From Amycolatopsis mediterranei (GTDB taxonomy: Bacteria; Actinomycetota; Actinomycetes; Mycobacteriales; Pseudonocardiaceae): a DNA stretch of 64,000 nucleotides. The stretch is taken from NCBI RefSeq assembly GCF_026017845.1, contig NZ_CP100416.1:8217857-8281856 (forward strand). Reading direction: 5' to 3'. Position numbers and translations under genes: made by a program. This document shows positions 7,751-15,988 of the stretch, piece after piece; the stretch's first letter is position 1; each line of letters begins with the position of its first letter. The notes under the pieces were generated by a model. It did no database searches. It saw only the letters and a list, made by a program, of their open reading frames with translations, and was not told the origin of the DNA.

Positions 7751-9349
7751 TCACGCCAGAAAGCCCGCATAGCGGCCTTCGGTGACCTCGGCGAGGAACT
7801 TGCGCAGGATCGGCCGGCCGCCCGGGTTCAGCAGGAAGCTGCGCGGCTTGCCTTCGACGTTCGAGCCGTAGAAGTAGCTGTGCTCACCGAAGGACGAGTG
7901 CACGGCCAGGTCGGCGACCATTTGGTTCCAGGTCTTTTCTGCCTCCGCCGGGACCTCGGCCACGGTGTGGCCATGCTCGCGCATGTACTCGAGCATGTCG
8001 GCGACGAAGTTCACCTGGTCCTCGCCATAGCGGGGGTTGTTGCCCGCCGCGCCGTGCGGTCCGGCGGGGAAGAAGAAGTTCGGGAACCCGTGACACATGA
8101 CGCCCATGAACGTGCTCGGGCCGTCCGCCCAGTACTCCTCGAGCGCCAGGCCGTCGCGGCCGCGGATGCCTATCCGCGTCAGCGCGCCGGTGCCGAAGTC
8201 GAACCCGGAGGCCCACACGATTACGTCGAACTCTTGAAGGCCGCCAACGGTCTCGATCCCGGTCTCGGTGACGCGGGTGATCGGCGTCTCGCGCAGATCC
8301 ACCAGCGAAACCTTGGGATCGTTGAAGGATTCGAAATAGCCGGTCACGAACGGCGGGCGCTTGCCCGCCCACCCGTGATCACGCGGGATGAGCTTCTCGG
8401 CGGTCGCCGGGTCTCGGACGAGCTCGCGGATCTTTCCCGCCATGAAGGCGCACCACGCGTCGTTCGCCTGCTTGTCCGTCAGGGTGTCAGCGTAGTTGCT
8501 GATCACCTTGGAGAAACCCGGGCTGGTCCACATCTTTTCGTAGAATGCCCGCCGCTCGTCCTCGCCATCCTCGAACGCCTTCCGCTCGCGCGGTTGGTGC
8601 AGGAACCCGCTCTGCGAGGCGTCCAGGCGTTCGCGGATCCCTTCGAAGCCGGCCTTGAGCAGGGCGTGGTGCTCGTCGGTCAGTGGTGTGTTGGACAACG
8701 GAGTACACCAGTTCGCCGACCTCTGGTACACCGTCAGCGACGCGACGTCGTCGAGAATCGCGGGCACGACCTGGACGCCGCTGGACCCGGTGCCCACGAC
8801 GGCGACCCGCTTGCCGCGGAAATCGACCGGCTCGTCCGGCCACTGGCCGGTGTGGTGTGCCACACCCTTGAACGTCTCCCGGCCGGGCACCTTCGGGAAG
8901 ACCGGGATCGACAGCACGCCGGTCGCCGCGATCAGGAACCGTGTCCGCACCTCGATACCATCACCGGCCCGCACGACCCACGTCGAGGAGCCCTCGTCGA
9001 ACACAGCCGACGTCACCCGCGCGCCGAACGTGATGTGCCGCCGCAGATCCAGCTTGTCCACGGCGTAATTGAAGTAGCCCTCGTTCTCGGGTTGACCGGC
9101 GAACCGCTCCTGCCATTCCCAGCCCTCGAAGAGCTCCCGCGAGAAGAGGTAGCCGTAGGTGTAGCTCTCGGAGTCCAGCCGGGCGCCTGGGTAGCGATTC
9201 CAGTACCAGACTCCCCCGACGCCGTCGCCGGCTTCGAGCAGCCGTACGGAGAACCCCGCCTCGCGGGCCCGGTAGAGCTGGTGGATGCCGGTCACTCCGG
9301 CGCCGATCACCAGCACGTCGACGTCGTTATCCACGGTGGATTCGGTCAT
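7751..9349 (-). CDS. Baeyer-Villiger flavin monooxygenase (CHMO/FMO family)
   Basis: A 532-residue class B flavoprotein monooxygenase. The FAD motif VIGAGVTG lies near residue 14. The Baeyer-Villiger fingerprint F-x-G-x3-H-x3-W is exact at residues 160-170 (FKGVAHHTGQW), and the second nucleotide site VVGTGSSGVQ is at about 184. It uses NADPH and O2 to insert oxygen next to a ketone, giving an ester or lactone. Its ATG overlaps the stop of the VOC gene (TGATG), so expression is coupled. Together with the P450 system, SDRs and cyclase-family hydrolase it suggests ring expansion and opening of a cyclic ketone. Confidence 0.92.
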   Translation of the reverse strand: MTESTVDNDVDVLVIGAGVTGIHQLYRAREAGFSVRLLEAGDGVGGVWYWNRYPGARLDSESYTYGYLFSRELFEGWEWQERFAGQPENEGYFNYAVDKLDLRRHITFGARVTSAVFDEGSSTWVVRAGDGIEVRTRFLIAATGVLSIPVFPKVPGRETFKGVAHHTGQWPDEPVDFRGKRVAVVGTGSSGVQVVPAILDDVASLTVYQRSANWCTPLSNTPLTDEHHALLKAGFEGIRERLDASQSGFLHQPRERKAFEDGEDERRAFYEKMWTSPGFSKVISNYADTLTDKQANDAWCAFMAGKIRELVRDPATAEKLIPRDHGWAGKRPPFVTGYFESFNDPKVSLVDLRETPITRVTETGIETVGGLQEFDVIVWASGFDFGTGALTRIGIRGRDGLALEEYWADGPSTFMGVMCHGFPNFFFPAGPHGAAGNNPRYGEDQVNFVADMLEYMREHGHTVAEVPAEAEKTWNQMVADLAVHSSFGEHSYFYGSNVEGKPRSFLLNPGGRPILRKFLAEVTEGRYAGFLA

Positions 9350-10299
9350 CACGCCCGCCTCGGGTCGCCGGGGGTCAGCCCGGTGGTGAAGCCCCACGGA
9401 ATGCCGAGGCTCGTCTCGGGGTCGGTGACGACCGTGTCGTTCGTCCGGGTGCGGATGCCCACGCCTTGAGCTTCCAGGTGCTTGACCGCGCGGTCGAGGT
9501 CGGCCACCTGCCAGGTGATGGCGTGGTAGGTGTCGTCCGGAGCCTTGAGGCTCCAGTCGTCGTGCGCCGCGGTGCCCTGGTCGGGCACGGCATACTCGTA
9601 GACGGCGTCGGCGAGGTGGACATACGTGCTCGTCGCGCCGAGGACTTCGTTGCGCCCCTCGTGGACGACTTCGCCGCCCAGCGCGTCGACCAGCACTCGC
9701 AGGCCGCGCGCCGGCTGGTCGGTCAGCACGGTGTGGTGCGAGCACTGCCGGATGGCCAGCGGGTCGTCGTCCGACACCGCCGGTACCTCCCAGCCCTCGG
9801 CCAGCCGGTGGTCGAGCGGGAACGGGATCTGCGGCAGGAACTCGTACCGCAGGCCGGCGCTCGCCGGCACGGTGAAGAAAATGGGCATCGGGGAGCCAGG
9901 GGCGGTGGGCGGGTCGTCCCCGTCCGCGGGCTGGCCCTGCTGACCGACCATCTCGACGCCGACCTTGCGCAGCGACTGGTAGGCCCCGACGATCCCGTCG
10001 ATGTACCAGCCGAACCCCTTCAGGTGCGGTTTGTCGACCGACGCGTACTGCTGCACCCCGTCGAGCACGTACTTCTCGGGGTCGATCATGTCGAACAGCA
10101 CGTCGCTGATCGGGGTGAACGTCGAATAGTCGGTCGGGTAGTCCTCGCTCGCGGGCTGGTTCTTCGTCATCTCGGCCATGGGGTGACTCGCGCGGCCGAA
10201 CACCCGCTCGAACCAGGCCTCCGACCCGCGCAGGTCGGTCACGTGGTGGCTCGGGTGGTACAGCCGCGTTACCCGGAAATCGGTAGCGGACACGGACAC
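9349..10299 (-). CDS. VOC-superfamily protein (two-domain glyoxalase/dioxygenase fold)
   Basis: A 316-residue protein with two vicinal-oxygen-chelate halves. The first runs from RLYHPSHHVTDLRGSEAWFERVFG and the second from QCSHHTVLTDQPARGLRVLVDALGG; a closing segment near HAITWQVADLDRAVKHLEAQG supports the fold. Members include extradiol dioxygenases, glyoxalases and epimerases. I do not recognise a precise relative. The GTG start at 10299 (GTG TCC GTG TCC) has AAGGGAG just upstream. It lies between the P450 and the Baeyer-Villiger monooxygenase, so a metal-dependent step on a ring or CoA-ester intermediate is likely. Confidence 0.72.
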   Translation of the reverse strand: MSVSATDFRVTRLYHPSHHVTDLRGSEAWFERVFGRASHPMAEMTKNQPASEDYPTDYSTFTPISDVLFDMIDPEKYVLDGVQQYASVDKPHLKGFGWYIDGIVGAYQSLRKVGVEMVGQQGQPADGDDPPTAPGSPMPIFFTVPASAGLRYEFLPQIPFPLDHRLAEGWEVPAVSDDDPLAIRQCSHHTVLTDQPARGLRVLVDALGGEVVHEGRNEVLGATSTYVHLADAVYEYAVPDQGTAAHDDWSLKAPDDTYHAITWQVADLDRAVKHLEAQGVGIRTRTNDTVVTDPETSLGIPWGFTTGLTPGDPRRA

Positions 10300-10330
10300 T
10301 CCCTTGTGTCGAGTGGTCAGGGGACGGCGG

Positions 10331-11560
10331 TCACCAGGCGATCGGAAGCTCGTAGATTCCGTAGGCCTGTGAGTCCTCCTTGAACTTCAAGTCGTCGAGC
10401 TCGGCGTCCAGGCGCAACGTCGGGATGCGGCGGAACAGCGTGCCGAACACGACCTGCAGCTCGACGCGGGCCAGCTGCTGGCCCACGCACTGGTGCGGAC
10501 CCCACCCGAACGCGAGGTGGTGCGCCGCGGCGCGCGCGAGGTCGAGGGTGGCGGGCTCCGGAAATGCCACCGGGTCCCAGTTCGCCGCGGGCAGACTGGC
10601 GATGACGCCCTCGCCCGCCCGGATCGTCTCCCCGCCGAGCTCGATGTCCTCGACGACTGCCCGCCGCGCGAGCAGGTGCGGCAGCGTGAGGTACCGCAAC
10701 AGCTCCTCGACGGCGTTCGCGACGTACTTCTCGTCGTGAGCGTGCTCGCGCAGCCCGGCGAGCTGCTCGGGATTCTGCAGCAGCAGCGCCGTGCCGAGAG
10801 TGATCATGTTGGCGCTGGTGTCGTGCCCGGCGACGAGCAGGATGTGCCCCAGCGGGGCCGCCTCCTCCATCGCGAGGTCTCCCGCCTTGACTCGCTCCGC
10901 GAGGTCCGTCAGCACGTCTTCGCCGGGGTCGTCCATCTTCTTCTCGATGAGCCCGGAAATGTAGCTCCGCAACGTGGCCGCAGTGGCCGCCGACGCCTCC
11001 GGGGACTTGAACACGGCGTTGGTGACGCCGGCGTGCTCCTGGAAGAACTCGTGGTCGTCGTAAGGCACCCCGAGCAGCTCACAGATCATCAGCGACGGCA
11101 AGGGCAGCGACAACGCTTCGTTGAGCTCGGTCGGGTTCGGGCCGGCCAGCATCTTGTCGATGAGGTCGTCGGTGATCTGCTGGATCGCCGGCCGCAGCTT
11201 CTGCATGCGGGGCCGGGTGAACGAACTCGTCAGCATCCGCCGCCAGCGCGTGTGCTCTGCCCCGTCGGTGTTGTTGATCGACGGTTGCATTTCGCTCGCG
11301 TGGACCTTCATGGCTTCGGTCGTGTGCGGGTAGCCGTCGCGCGCGATCGTTGCGCTCAGCCGGGGGTCGCTGAGGATCTGTCGCTGCGCCACGTGGGTGG
11401 TGACGAGCCACGGCGTGGTGCCGTCCCAGATGCGGACCCGGCGAACGGGCTTGTCCGCGTCTTGCAGCTCCAGCAGCCCCGGCGGCGGCGCGAACGGGCA
11501 CTTGCCCAACCGGGGCGCGGGGAACTCCGGAAGCTCTTCGGTCGTCGCGGTCTCGGTCAT
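10331..11560 (-). CDS. Cytochrome P450
   Basis: A 409-residue soluble bacterial P450. The I-helix oxygen-activation motif is AGHDT, the K-helix ExxR is EELLR, and the heme loop is FGWGPHQCVGQQLAR with the cysteine ligand at Cys358. It hydroxylates an organic substrate with electrons from a ferredoxin. The next two genes upstream in the operon are a [3Fe-4S] ferredoxin and an FAD ferredoxin reductase, so a complete class I electron chain is encoded together. The segment AEHTRWRRMLTSSFT is a normal C-helix. The substrate is not evident. Confidence 0.95.
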   Translation of the reverse strand: MTETATTEELPEFPAPRLGKCPFAPPPGLLELQDADKPVRRVRIWDGTTPWLVTTHVAQRQILSDPRLSATIARDGYPHTTEAMKVHASEMQPSINNTDGAEHTRWRRMLTSSFTRPRMQKLRPAIQQITDDLIDKMLAGPNPTELNEALSLPLPSLMICELLGVPYDDHEFFQEHAGVTNAVFKSPEASAATAATLRSYISGLIEKKMDDPGEDVLTDLAERVKAGDLAMEEAAPLGHILLVAGHDTSANMITLGTALLLQNPEQLAGLREHAHDEKYVANAVEELLRYLTLPHLLARRAVVEDIELGGETIRAGEGVIASLPAANWDPVAFPEPATLDLARAAAHHLAFGWGPHQCVGQQLARVELQVVFGTLFRRIPTLRLDAELDDLKFKEDSQAYGIYELPIAW

Positions 11561-11602
11561 GATCGTCCTCTCTCCGGCCGGTTCTCCTGTGGGGGAACGG
11601 CG

Positions 11603-11797
11603 CTATTCCTCGATCCGGATCGCGAGGGCGGGGCACACGGCGGCCGCCTGGCGCACGTCCGGGGCCAGTTCCGCCGGCGGGCGCTCGTCGAGGAGCACGG
11701 CGATGCCGTCTTCTTCGCGCTGGTCGAACACCTTCGCCGCGGCGGAGACGCACTGCCCGGCCGCGACGCACCGTTCTTCGTCGATGACGATCTTCAT
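11603..11797 (-). CDS. [3Fe-4S] ferredoxin, P450 partner
   Basis: A 64-residue ferredoxin with three cluster cysteines, Cys10, Cys16 and Cys55, in the pattern C-x5-C ... C-P. The fourth ligand position of a [4Fe-4S] protein is replaced, so a [3Fe-4S] cluster is expected. The acidic surface (DEERC, FDQREEDG) and position directly between ferredoxin reductase and P450 make it the electron carrier for the neighbouring P450. Confidence 0.93.
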   Translation of the reverse strand: MKIVIDEERCVAAGQCVSAAAKVFDQREEDGIAVLLDERPPAELAPDVRQAAAVCPALAIRIEE

Positions 11798-11815
11798 GGG
11801 ATTTCCTCGTGCTCG

Positions 11816-13006
11816 TCAGTGAGTAGGCGCCGGCATGGCGATGTCGGCCCGTCTCAGGCGCACCTGTTTGGGCATCTTCCAGCCGAGGACGCCAGTGACC
11901 GCTCCGTCCTTGCGGTACCGAGCGACGAACCGGCCGGCCGCGACATCGCCGTCGGTGATCTCCACTTCGGCGTCGGCCGCCAGGAAGCCGTGCACCTGGA
12001 TCTTGACGTCGAACTGGTCGGTCCAGAAGTACGGCAGCGGCGTGTAGGGCCGGTCCTCACCGAGGATCGCGCCCGCCACGGCGGTGGCCTGTTCTGTCGC
12101 GTTGGTGCGGTTTTCCAGCCGGAGCAGGCGGCCGAGGTGCTCGTGGCGCCAACGGGCGACGTCGCCGGCGGCGTAGATCCCGGCGGCGGCCCGGCATCGC
12201 GAGTCGCAAACGACCCCGTCGTCCAGTCGCAGGCCGCTACCGGTGAGCCAGCCGGTCTCGGGGATGGCCCCGATCGCGACCACGGCCACGTCGGCGGGCA
12301 GGATCTCGCCCGTGCCCAGGCGGACTCCGGTCACCCGGCCGTCGTCCTGCGTGAACCCGGCGACGCCGGTGCCGAGCCGGAGGCGGACACCGTGTGCGGT
12401 GTGCAGCCCGGCGAGTAGTTCCGACACCATCGGGCCGACCTGCAGGGCCAGCGGCGCCGCCAGCGGGCCGGTCATCGTGACGTCGGCGCCCATGCTCCGT
12501 GCCGTGGCGGCGATCTCGGCGCCCAGCACTCCTTCTCCCACGACGACCAGCCGCGTCCCTGGGCCCAATTCGGCGCCGAGCGCCGCGGTGTCGTCGAGCG
12601 TGCGGAGCACGTGCACCCCGGACAGGCCCTCCTGGCCGGGCAGCGTGCGCGGGCTCGCGCCAGTGGTGATGACGACGGCGTCGCCCCGCAGCGCCAATCC
12701 GGACGCTGCGTGAACGGTCCGGTCACTTACATCGAGCGCCGACGCGGGGTCGCCGAGAACGAACTTGGCGCCGAGCCTTGCCAACGTGTCGGCGGGCCGC
12801 AATGTGGCGCGGACCGGGTCCCAGGCTCCCGACAGCACCTGCTTCGACAGCGGCGGCCGGTCGTAGGGCTGGTGCGGCTCGGCCCCGAGGACGGTAATCC
12901 CGCCCGTGTACCCGTTGCGGCGCAGCGCTTCCACCGTCGACAGGCCGGCCGCCGAGGCGCCGACCACGACCACCTCGCCGACGTCCCGATGCGCACCGGC
13001 GTTCAT
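11816..13006 (-). CDS. FAD-dependent ferredoxin reductase
   Basis: A 396-residue NAD(P)H:ferredoxin oxidoreductase of the putidaredoxin-reductase/rhodocoxin-reductase group. FAD site VVVGASAAGLSTVEALR; YDRPPLSKQVL is a group hallmark; NAD(P) site VVVGEGVLGAEIA; and the second FAD stretch is AAGIYAAGDVARW. It passes electrons from NAD(P)H to the ferredoxin encoded next, 18 bp away, and so to the P450. The position upstream of ferredoxin and P450 supports one electron-transfer unit. Confidence 0.93.
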   Translation of the reverse strand: MNAGAHRDVGEVVVVGASAAGLSTVEALRRNGYTGGITVLGAEPHQPYDRPPLSKQVLSGAWDPVRATLRPADTLARLGAKFVLGDPASALDVSDRTVHAASGLALRGDAVVITTGASPRTLPGQEGLSGVHVLRTLDDTAALGAELGPGTRLVVVGEGVLGAEIAATARSMGADVTMTGPLAAPLALQVGPMVSELLAGLHTAHGVRLRLGTGVAGFTQDDGRVTGVRLGTGEILPADVAVVAIGAIPETGWLTGSGLRLDDGVVCDSRCRAAAGIYAAGDVARWRHEHLGRLLRLENRTNATEQATAVAGAILGEDRPYTPLPYFWTDQFDVKIQVHGFLAADAEVEITDGDVAAGRFVARYRKDGAVTGVLGWKMPKQVRLRRADIAMPAPTH

Positions 13007-13034
13007 GAACCACTCCCGGGGTGATGTGCTGTTC

Positions 13035-13775
13035 TCAGACGAGATAACGGCCGCCGTTGACGCTCAGGGTCTGCCCGGTGACGTACCCGGCCTCCGCGGA
13101 AACCAGGTAGGCCACCGCGTACGCGATGTCATCCGGCTTCCCGGGCCGCTTCATCGGCATCGACTTGGCGACCTCGTCCGGGTCGAAGCCCTCGCGCAGC
13201 AACGGGGTGTCGACGAACCCGGGCGGCACGTTGTTGACCGTGATCCCCTTCGCCGCGTACTCCATGGCCAGTGCCTTGGTGAACCCGATGACACCGCCCT
13301 TGGACGCCGCGTAGTGCGCCATCGTCGGCGCCCCGGTCTGCGCCGACGACGAGGAGATGTTGACGATGCGCCCGTACCCGGCCTCGAGCATGTCCGGCAC
13401 GAACTGCTTCGTCACCAGGTACGGGCCCTTGAGGTTGATCCGGATCATCCGGTCCCACTCGTCTTCGGCGAGCTCGGTGAACGGCACGTACTTCGTCACG
13501 CCCGCGTTGTTGACCAGGATCGTCACCGGGCCGAGTTCGGCGCGCACCCGTTCCGCGGCGGCCGCGACCGCCGCCGGCTCGGCCGCGTCGCCGGCGATGG
13601 CCACGGCCTTGCCGCCCGCCTCGCGGATCTGCGCGACCGTCTGTTCCGCGCCTTCGGCGTTGAGGTCCCAGACCGCCACGGACGCACCCTGTGCGGCGAG
13701 CACCGCCGAGATGGCTCGTCCCAACCCGCGGCCGCCGCCGGTGACGACCGCGTTCCGCCCGTCCAGCCCCATCAT
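13035..13775 (-). CDS. SDR-family oxidoreductase (FabG-like)
   Basis: A 246-residue classical SDR: NAD(P) motif VVTGGGRGLGRAI, NNAGVTKY, catalytic Ser in NISSSSAQTG, YAASK active-site Tyr-Lys, and VTGQTLSVNGG at the C-terminus. Two adjacent ATG codons (13775 and 13772) follow GGAGGAG; the first overlaps the stop of the upstream gene. It probably oxidises the alcohol formed by the P450 or reduces a ketone. It is the second gene of the long operon. Confidence 0.88.
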   Translation of the reverse strand: MMGLDGRNAVVTGGGRGLGRAISAVLAAQGASVAVWDLNAEGAEQTVAQIREAGGKAVAIAGDAAEPAAVAAAAERVRAELGPVTILVNNAGVTKYVPFTELAEDEWDRMIRINLKGPYLVTKQFVPDMLEAGYGRIVNISSSSAQTGAPTMAHYAASKGGVIGFTKALAMEYAAKGITVNNVPPGFVDTPLLREGFDPDEVAKSMPMKRPGKPDDIAYAVAYLVSAEAGYVTGQTLSVNGGRYLV

Positions 13776-14191
13776 GACTCCTCCGCGCTGAGTGGTCCGT
13801 CGCTCATCGCCGCGCGTGCTGCCTTGCGAGCCGCCATCGCCCGCGGGAAACCCGCGTAGCCGGCCGCGTGGTAGAGCACCTCGGCGATCTCGTTCTCGGT
13901 CAAGCCGTTGTTGAGCCCGATCCGGACGTGGCTCTTCACCTCGTCTTCGGCACCCAAAGCGATCAGGATCCCCAGCGTGACGAGGCTGCGGTCGCGCCGC
14001 GCCAGGCCTTCCCGCGCCCAGAGCGCGGCCCACACCCCGATGAGACCGATTTCGACGAGATCTTCACCGAGCTGTCCGTCGCGCAGATCGGCGTCGGGCG
14101 GCAGGTTCGCCGCTACGACGGAAGACATCGTGTCCAGGCCCAGCTTCCGCAGATCGTCGGAACCGGTACCGCTGGCATCGCCGCCGCTCAT
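13772..14191 (-). CDS. Carboxymuconolactone-decarboxylase-family protein (AhpD-like fold)
   Basis: A 139-residue protein of the CMD family: LRKLGLDTMSSVVA, GVWAALWAREGLARRDRSL, then ILIALGAEDEVKSHVRIGL and AEVLYHAAGYAGFP. The AhpD-type C-x-x-C pair is missing, so a peroxidase role is unlikely and a lactone decarboxylase- or isomerase-type role is more plausible. The start at ATG 14191 follows GAAGG; the frame is open further upstream, but that region holds the promoter. It is the first gene of the 13-gene minus-strand operon. Confidence 0.8.
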   Translation of the reverse strand: MSGGDASGTGSDDLRKLGLDTMSSVVAANLPPDADLRDGQLGEDLVEIGLIGVWAALWAREGLARRDRSLVTLGILIALGAEDEVKSHVRIGLNNGLTENEIAEVLYHAAGYAGFPRAMAARKAARAAMSDGPLSAEES

Positions 14192-14250
14192 CGCTCGCGA
14201 CCTTCGTTCGACTGCACTGTCCGAATCCTTCCCGCCGGCGTAGATTAGAC

Positions 14251-14260
14251 CGACCGGTCG
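14251..14260. promoter_or_regulatory. Palindromic site upstream of the 13-gene operon
   Basis: A perfect 10-bp palindrome, CGACCGGTCG, preceded by TAGAC and followed by AATC, lies 60 bp upstream of the first gene of the operon. Its size and symmetry suit a TetR-type operator, and a TetR gene lies just beyond the next gene. Assignment is inference. Confidence 0.45.
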
Positions 14261-14378
14261 AATCAACGATTGCCGTCACCCTACGCGCACTCCGCGCCTC
14301 CGGGCAACGTCCACATCGACGGTCGCTAGATGTGTTGCATATCCCCAAAAGATCGATGACGCCGAAAGCATTGCCAGT

Positions 14379-14392
14379 AACGACCAGTTGTT
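14379..14392. promoter_or_regulatory. Imperfect palindrome near the SnoaL promoter
   Basis: AACGACCAGTTGTT has the symmetric form AAC-n-AC-nn-GT-n-GTT and sits 38 bp upstream of the plus-strand SnoaL gene. It may be a second regulator site in this 238-bp divergent gap (14192-14429), which has no gene. Confidence 0.4.
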
Positions 14393-14429
14393 CTAACGTT
14401 GCGGCACCACCTCGACGAAGGAGTGTCGC

Positions 14430-14864
14430 ATGCCGACCGCCACCCCCGGATCCACTGCTCAGGGCGGAGCGGAGGTCGTCGCGGAGGTCCGCCACGCCAT
14501 CGCCGCCTACTGCCAAGCCCTCGACGACGGCCGGGTCGATGACCTGGTCTCGTTGTTCACGCCGGACGGGGTGTCCGCGCTACCGGGCATGGATCCGGTC
14601 GAAGGGCACGACGCTCTGCGCGAGCTGTACCGGGGCGTGACCGCGCAGGGCGGGACCACCCGCCACGTCGTCGTCAACACCGCCGTGTCCACCGGGGACG
14701 GCAACCAGGTCAGCGCGGTCAGCGACCTGGTGTTCCTGAGCCACGGCGAGAACGGCTGGCAGATCGCGCTGGCCGGGCGCTACGACGACGTGCTGCGCCG
14801 GCACGACGGACACTGGCTCTTCGCCGGCCGGTCGCTGACCTTCACCGCCCCGGCGCCCGCCTGA
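14430..14864 (+). CDS. SnoaL/NTF2-like protein
   Basis: A 144-residue NTF2-fold protein beginning with a 15-residue flexible leader. Core segments are VRHAIAAYCQALDDGRVDDL, VSLFTPDGVSALPGMDPVEG and WQIALAGRYDDVLRRHDGHW. The ATG at 14430 follows GAAGGAG. It is divergent from the 13-gene operon, which holds two more NTF2 proteins, and shares the same control region, so it probably acts on the same chemistry. Individual function is not known. Confidence 0.75.
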   Translation: MPTATPGSTAQGGAEVVAEVRHAIAAYCQALDDGRVDDLVSLFTPDGVSALPGMDPVEGHDALRELYRGVTAQGGTTRHVVVNTAVSTGDGNQVSAVSDLVFLSHGENGWQIALAGRYDDVLRRHDGHWLFAGRSLTFTAPAPA

Positions 14865-14887
14865 GACACACCGGGGCGCCCGTGTGG

Positions 14888-14916
14888 TTCGACGGGTTCC
14901 GTGACGGGCCTATAAG
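14888..14916 (+). promoter_or_regulatory. Probable sigma-A-type promoter for the TetR gene
   Basis: TTCGAC (14888-14893) and TATAAG (14911-14916) are spaced by 17 bp. The start codon at 14927 is only 10 bp after the -10 box, so the transcript would have almost no leader; no clear ribosome binding site is present, which agrees with that. Confidence 0.5.
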
Positions 14917-14926
14917 CTGCTGAATC

Positions 14927-15622
14927 ATGCCAAGACCACCAGGGCACGGGCCAGGCTACGAGATCAAGCGCCAAGAGATCATCGACCGAGCCGCCGCACT
15001 CTTCGCCAAGCAGGGCTACGCCGCCACCGGCATCGCGGAGCTCCTCGAGGAGACTGGCGTCGCCCGGGGCGCGTTGTACTACTACATCGGCTCCAAGGAG
15101 AACCTGCTCGTCGAGATCCAGGACCGGGTGATGCGCCCGCTGCTGGTCTCGGCCCGGCGCATCGCCACCCTGGACGACGACCCGGTGCTGCGGCTGCGCA
15201 TGCTGTCCCAGGCCCTGCTGGAGAACATCCTCGCCCGCCTGGACCACGTGTGGGTCTACGAGCACGACTACCGGAACCTCAAGGGCACGAACCGTGCCCG
15301 GCTTATGCGCCAGCGGCGCGAGTTCGAGAAGATCGTCGAGGGCCTCCTGGTCGCCGCGATGGACATCGGTTCGTTCCGCAAGCTCGACCCGCGCCTGGCC
15401 ACGTTGCAGTTCCTCAACCTGCACAACCACACCTACCAGTGGGTCAAGCCCGGCGGCGACTGGGACGCGGAGTACCTCTCCCGCGAGTACTGCGCGACGC
15501 TGATCTCCGGCTTCCGCAGCCCGGACTACCAGTGCGACGACCTGGAGGAGCGGATGGTCGGCATCATCGCGCAGCGCGAGAGCGAAGATCCCCAAGCGCC
15601 GAAGGTCACCCGCAAGCGCTGA
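14927..15622 (+). CDS. TetR-family transcriptional regulator
   Basis: A 231-residue TetR protein. The DNA-binding domain spans residues about 15-60: EIIDRAAALFAKQGYAATG, then IAELLEETGVARGALYYYIG and SKENLL. The larger C-terminal domain (LLVSARRIATLDDDPVLRLR, LARLDHVWVYEHDYRNLKG, FLNLHNHTYQWVKPGGDW) resembles the ligand domain of KstR2-like regulators of CoA-ester catabolism. It is the likely repressor of the divergent SnoaL/13-gene control region 500 bp away; binding is inference. Confidence 0.87.
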   Translation: MPRPPGHGPGYEIKRQEIIDRAAALFAKQGYAATGIAELLEETGVARGALYYYIGSKENLLVEIQDRVMRPLLVSARRIATLDDDPVLRLRMLSQALLENILARLDHVWVYEHDYRNLKGTNRARLMRQRREFEKIVEGLLVAAMDIGSFRKLDPRLATLQFLNLHNHTYQWVKPGGDWDAEYLSREYCATLISGFRSPDYQCDDLEERMVGIIAQRESEDPQAPKVTRKR

Positions 15623-15655
15623 CGCGGACGCGGTCGCTTCCGATCAGGTGGCGGC

Positions 15656-15946
15656 GACTGCCGGCTCGCCAAGGCCGGGCTGGACCGCACCCACCAGATT
15701 CCGGCCGAGCTGTGGCACATCAACGACTATCCAAGGATCACGGCACAGAAGAGCGCGGCGCTGACGGCGGGCTACGCGGAAGGAGTCCGCGCCAACGGCA
15801 AGACCAGTCTGTACCGTCAGTCGCTCGTGGACGCGGTCGGGCACTGCGCGTAGGCCGTGCCCGAGATCGTCGCCTCCGTGGCGACCATGGTGCACCGCCT
15901 TGACACAGGAACCTGGAGCGACAGCACCAGCCCCCGAAACCTGAAC
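15656..15946 (+). pseudogene. Decayed C-terminal fragment of a hydrolase-like gene, with an in-frame stop
   Basis: One frame reads through GLDRTHQIPAELWHIND, then GKTSLYRQSLVDAVGHCA, meets TAG at 15851-15853, and continues in the same frame as EIVASVATMVHRLDTGTW. The pieces on both sides of the stop look like one continuous protein C-terminus, and no start or N-terminal domain precedes them. DAVGHC followed by a C-terminal helix recalls the catalytic-His region of an alpha/beta hydrolase, but this is a weak guess. It lies in the 366-bp gap between two TetR genes; nothing else is seen there. Confidence 0.5.
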
Positions 15947-15988
15947 GGCACCGACCGCCTGTCCCTGTCGGTGTGCCGCGCGGGAGGC

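Noticed and set aside
10493..12418. 640-codon plus-strand frame over the P450 and ferredoxin reductase genes
   Set aside because: Antisense to clearly conserved proteins on the minus strand; no domain is recognisable and there is no proper start.
2275..14191. Assigning the 13-gene operon to camphor degradation
   Set aside because: The order of reactions is similar, but the ferredoxin is [3Fe-4S] instead of [2Fe-2S], and SnoaL, VOC and CMD proteins have no place in the camphor pathway.
14867..14886. Hairpin CACACC...CCGTGTG after the plus-strand SnoaL gene as a terminator
   Set aside because: Only a 5-bp outer stem with an internal mismatch; too weak to call with confidence.
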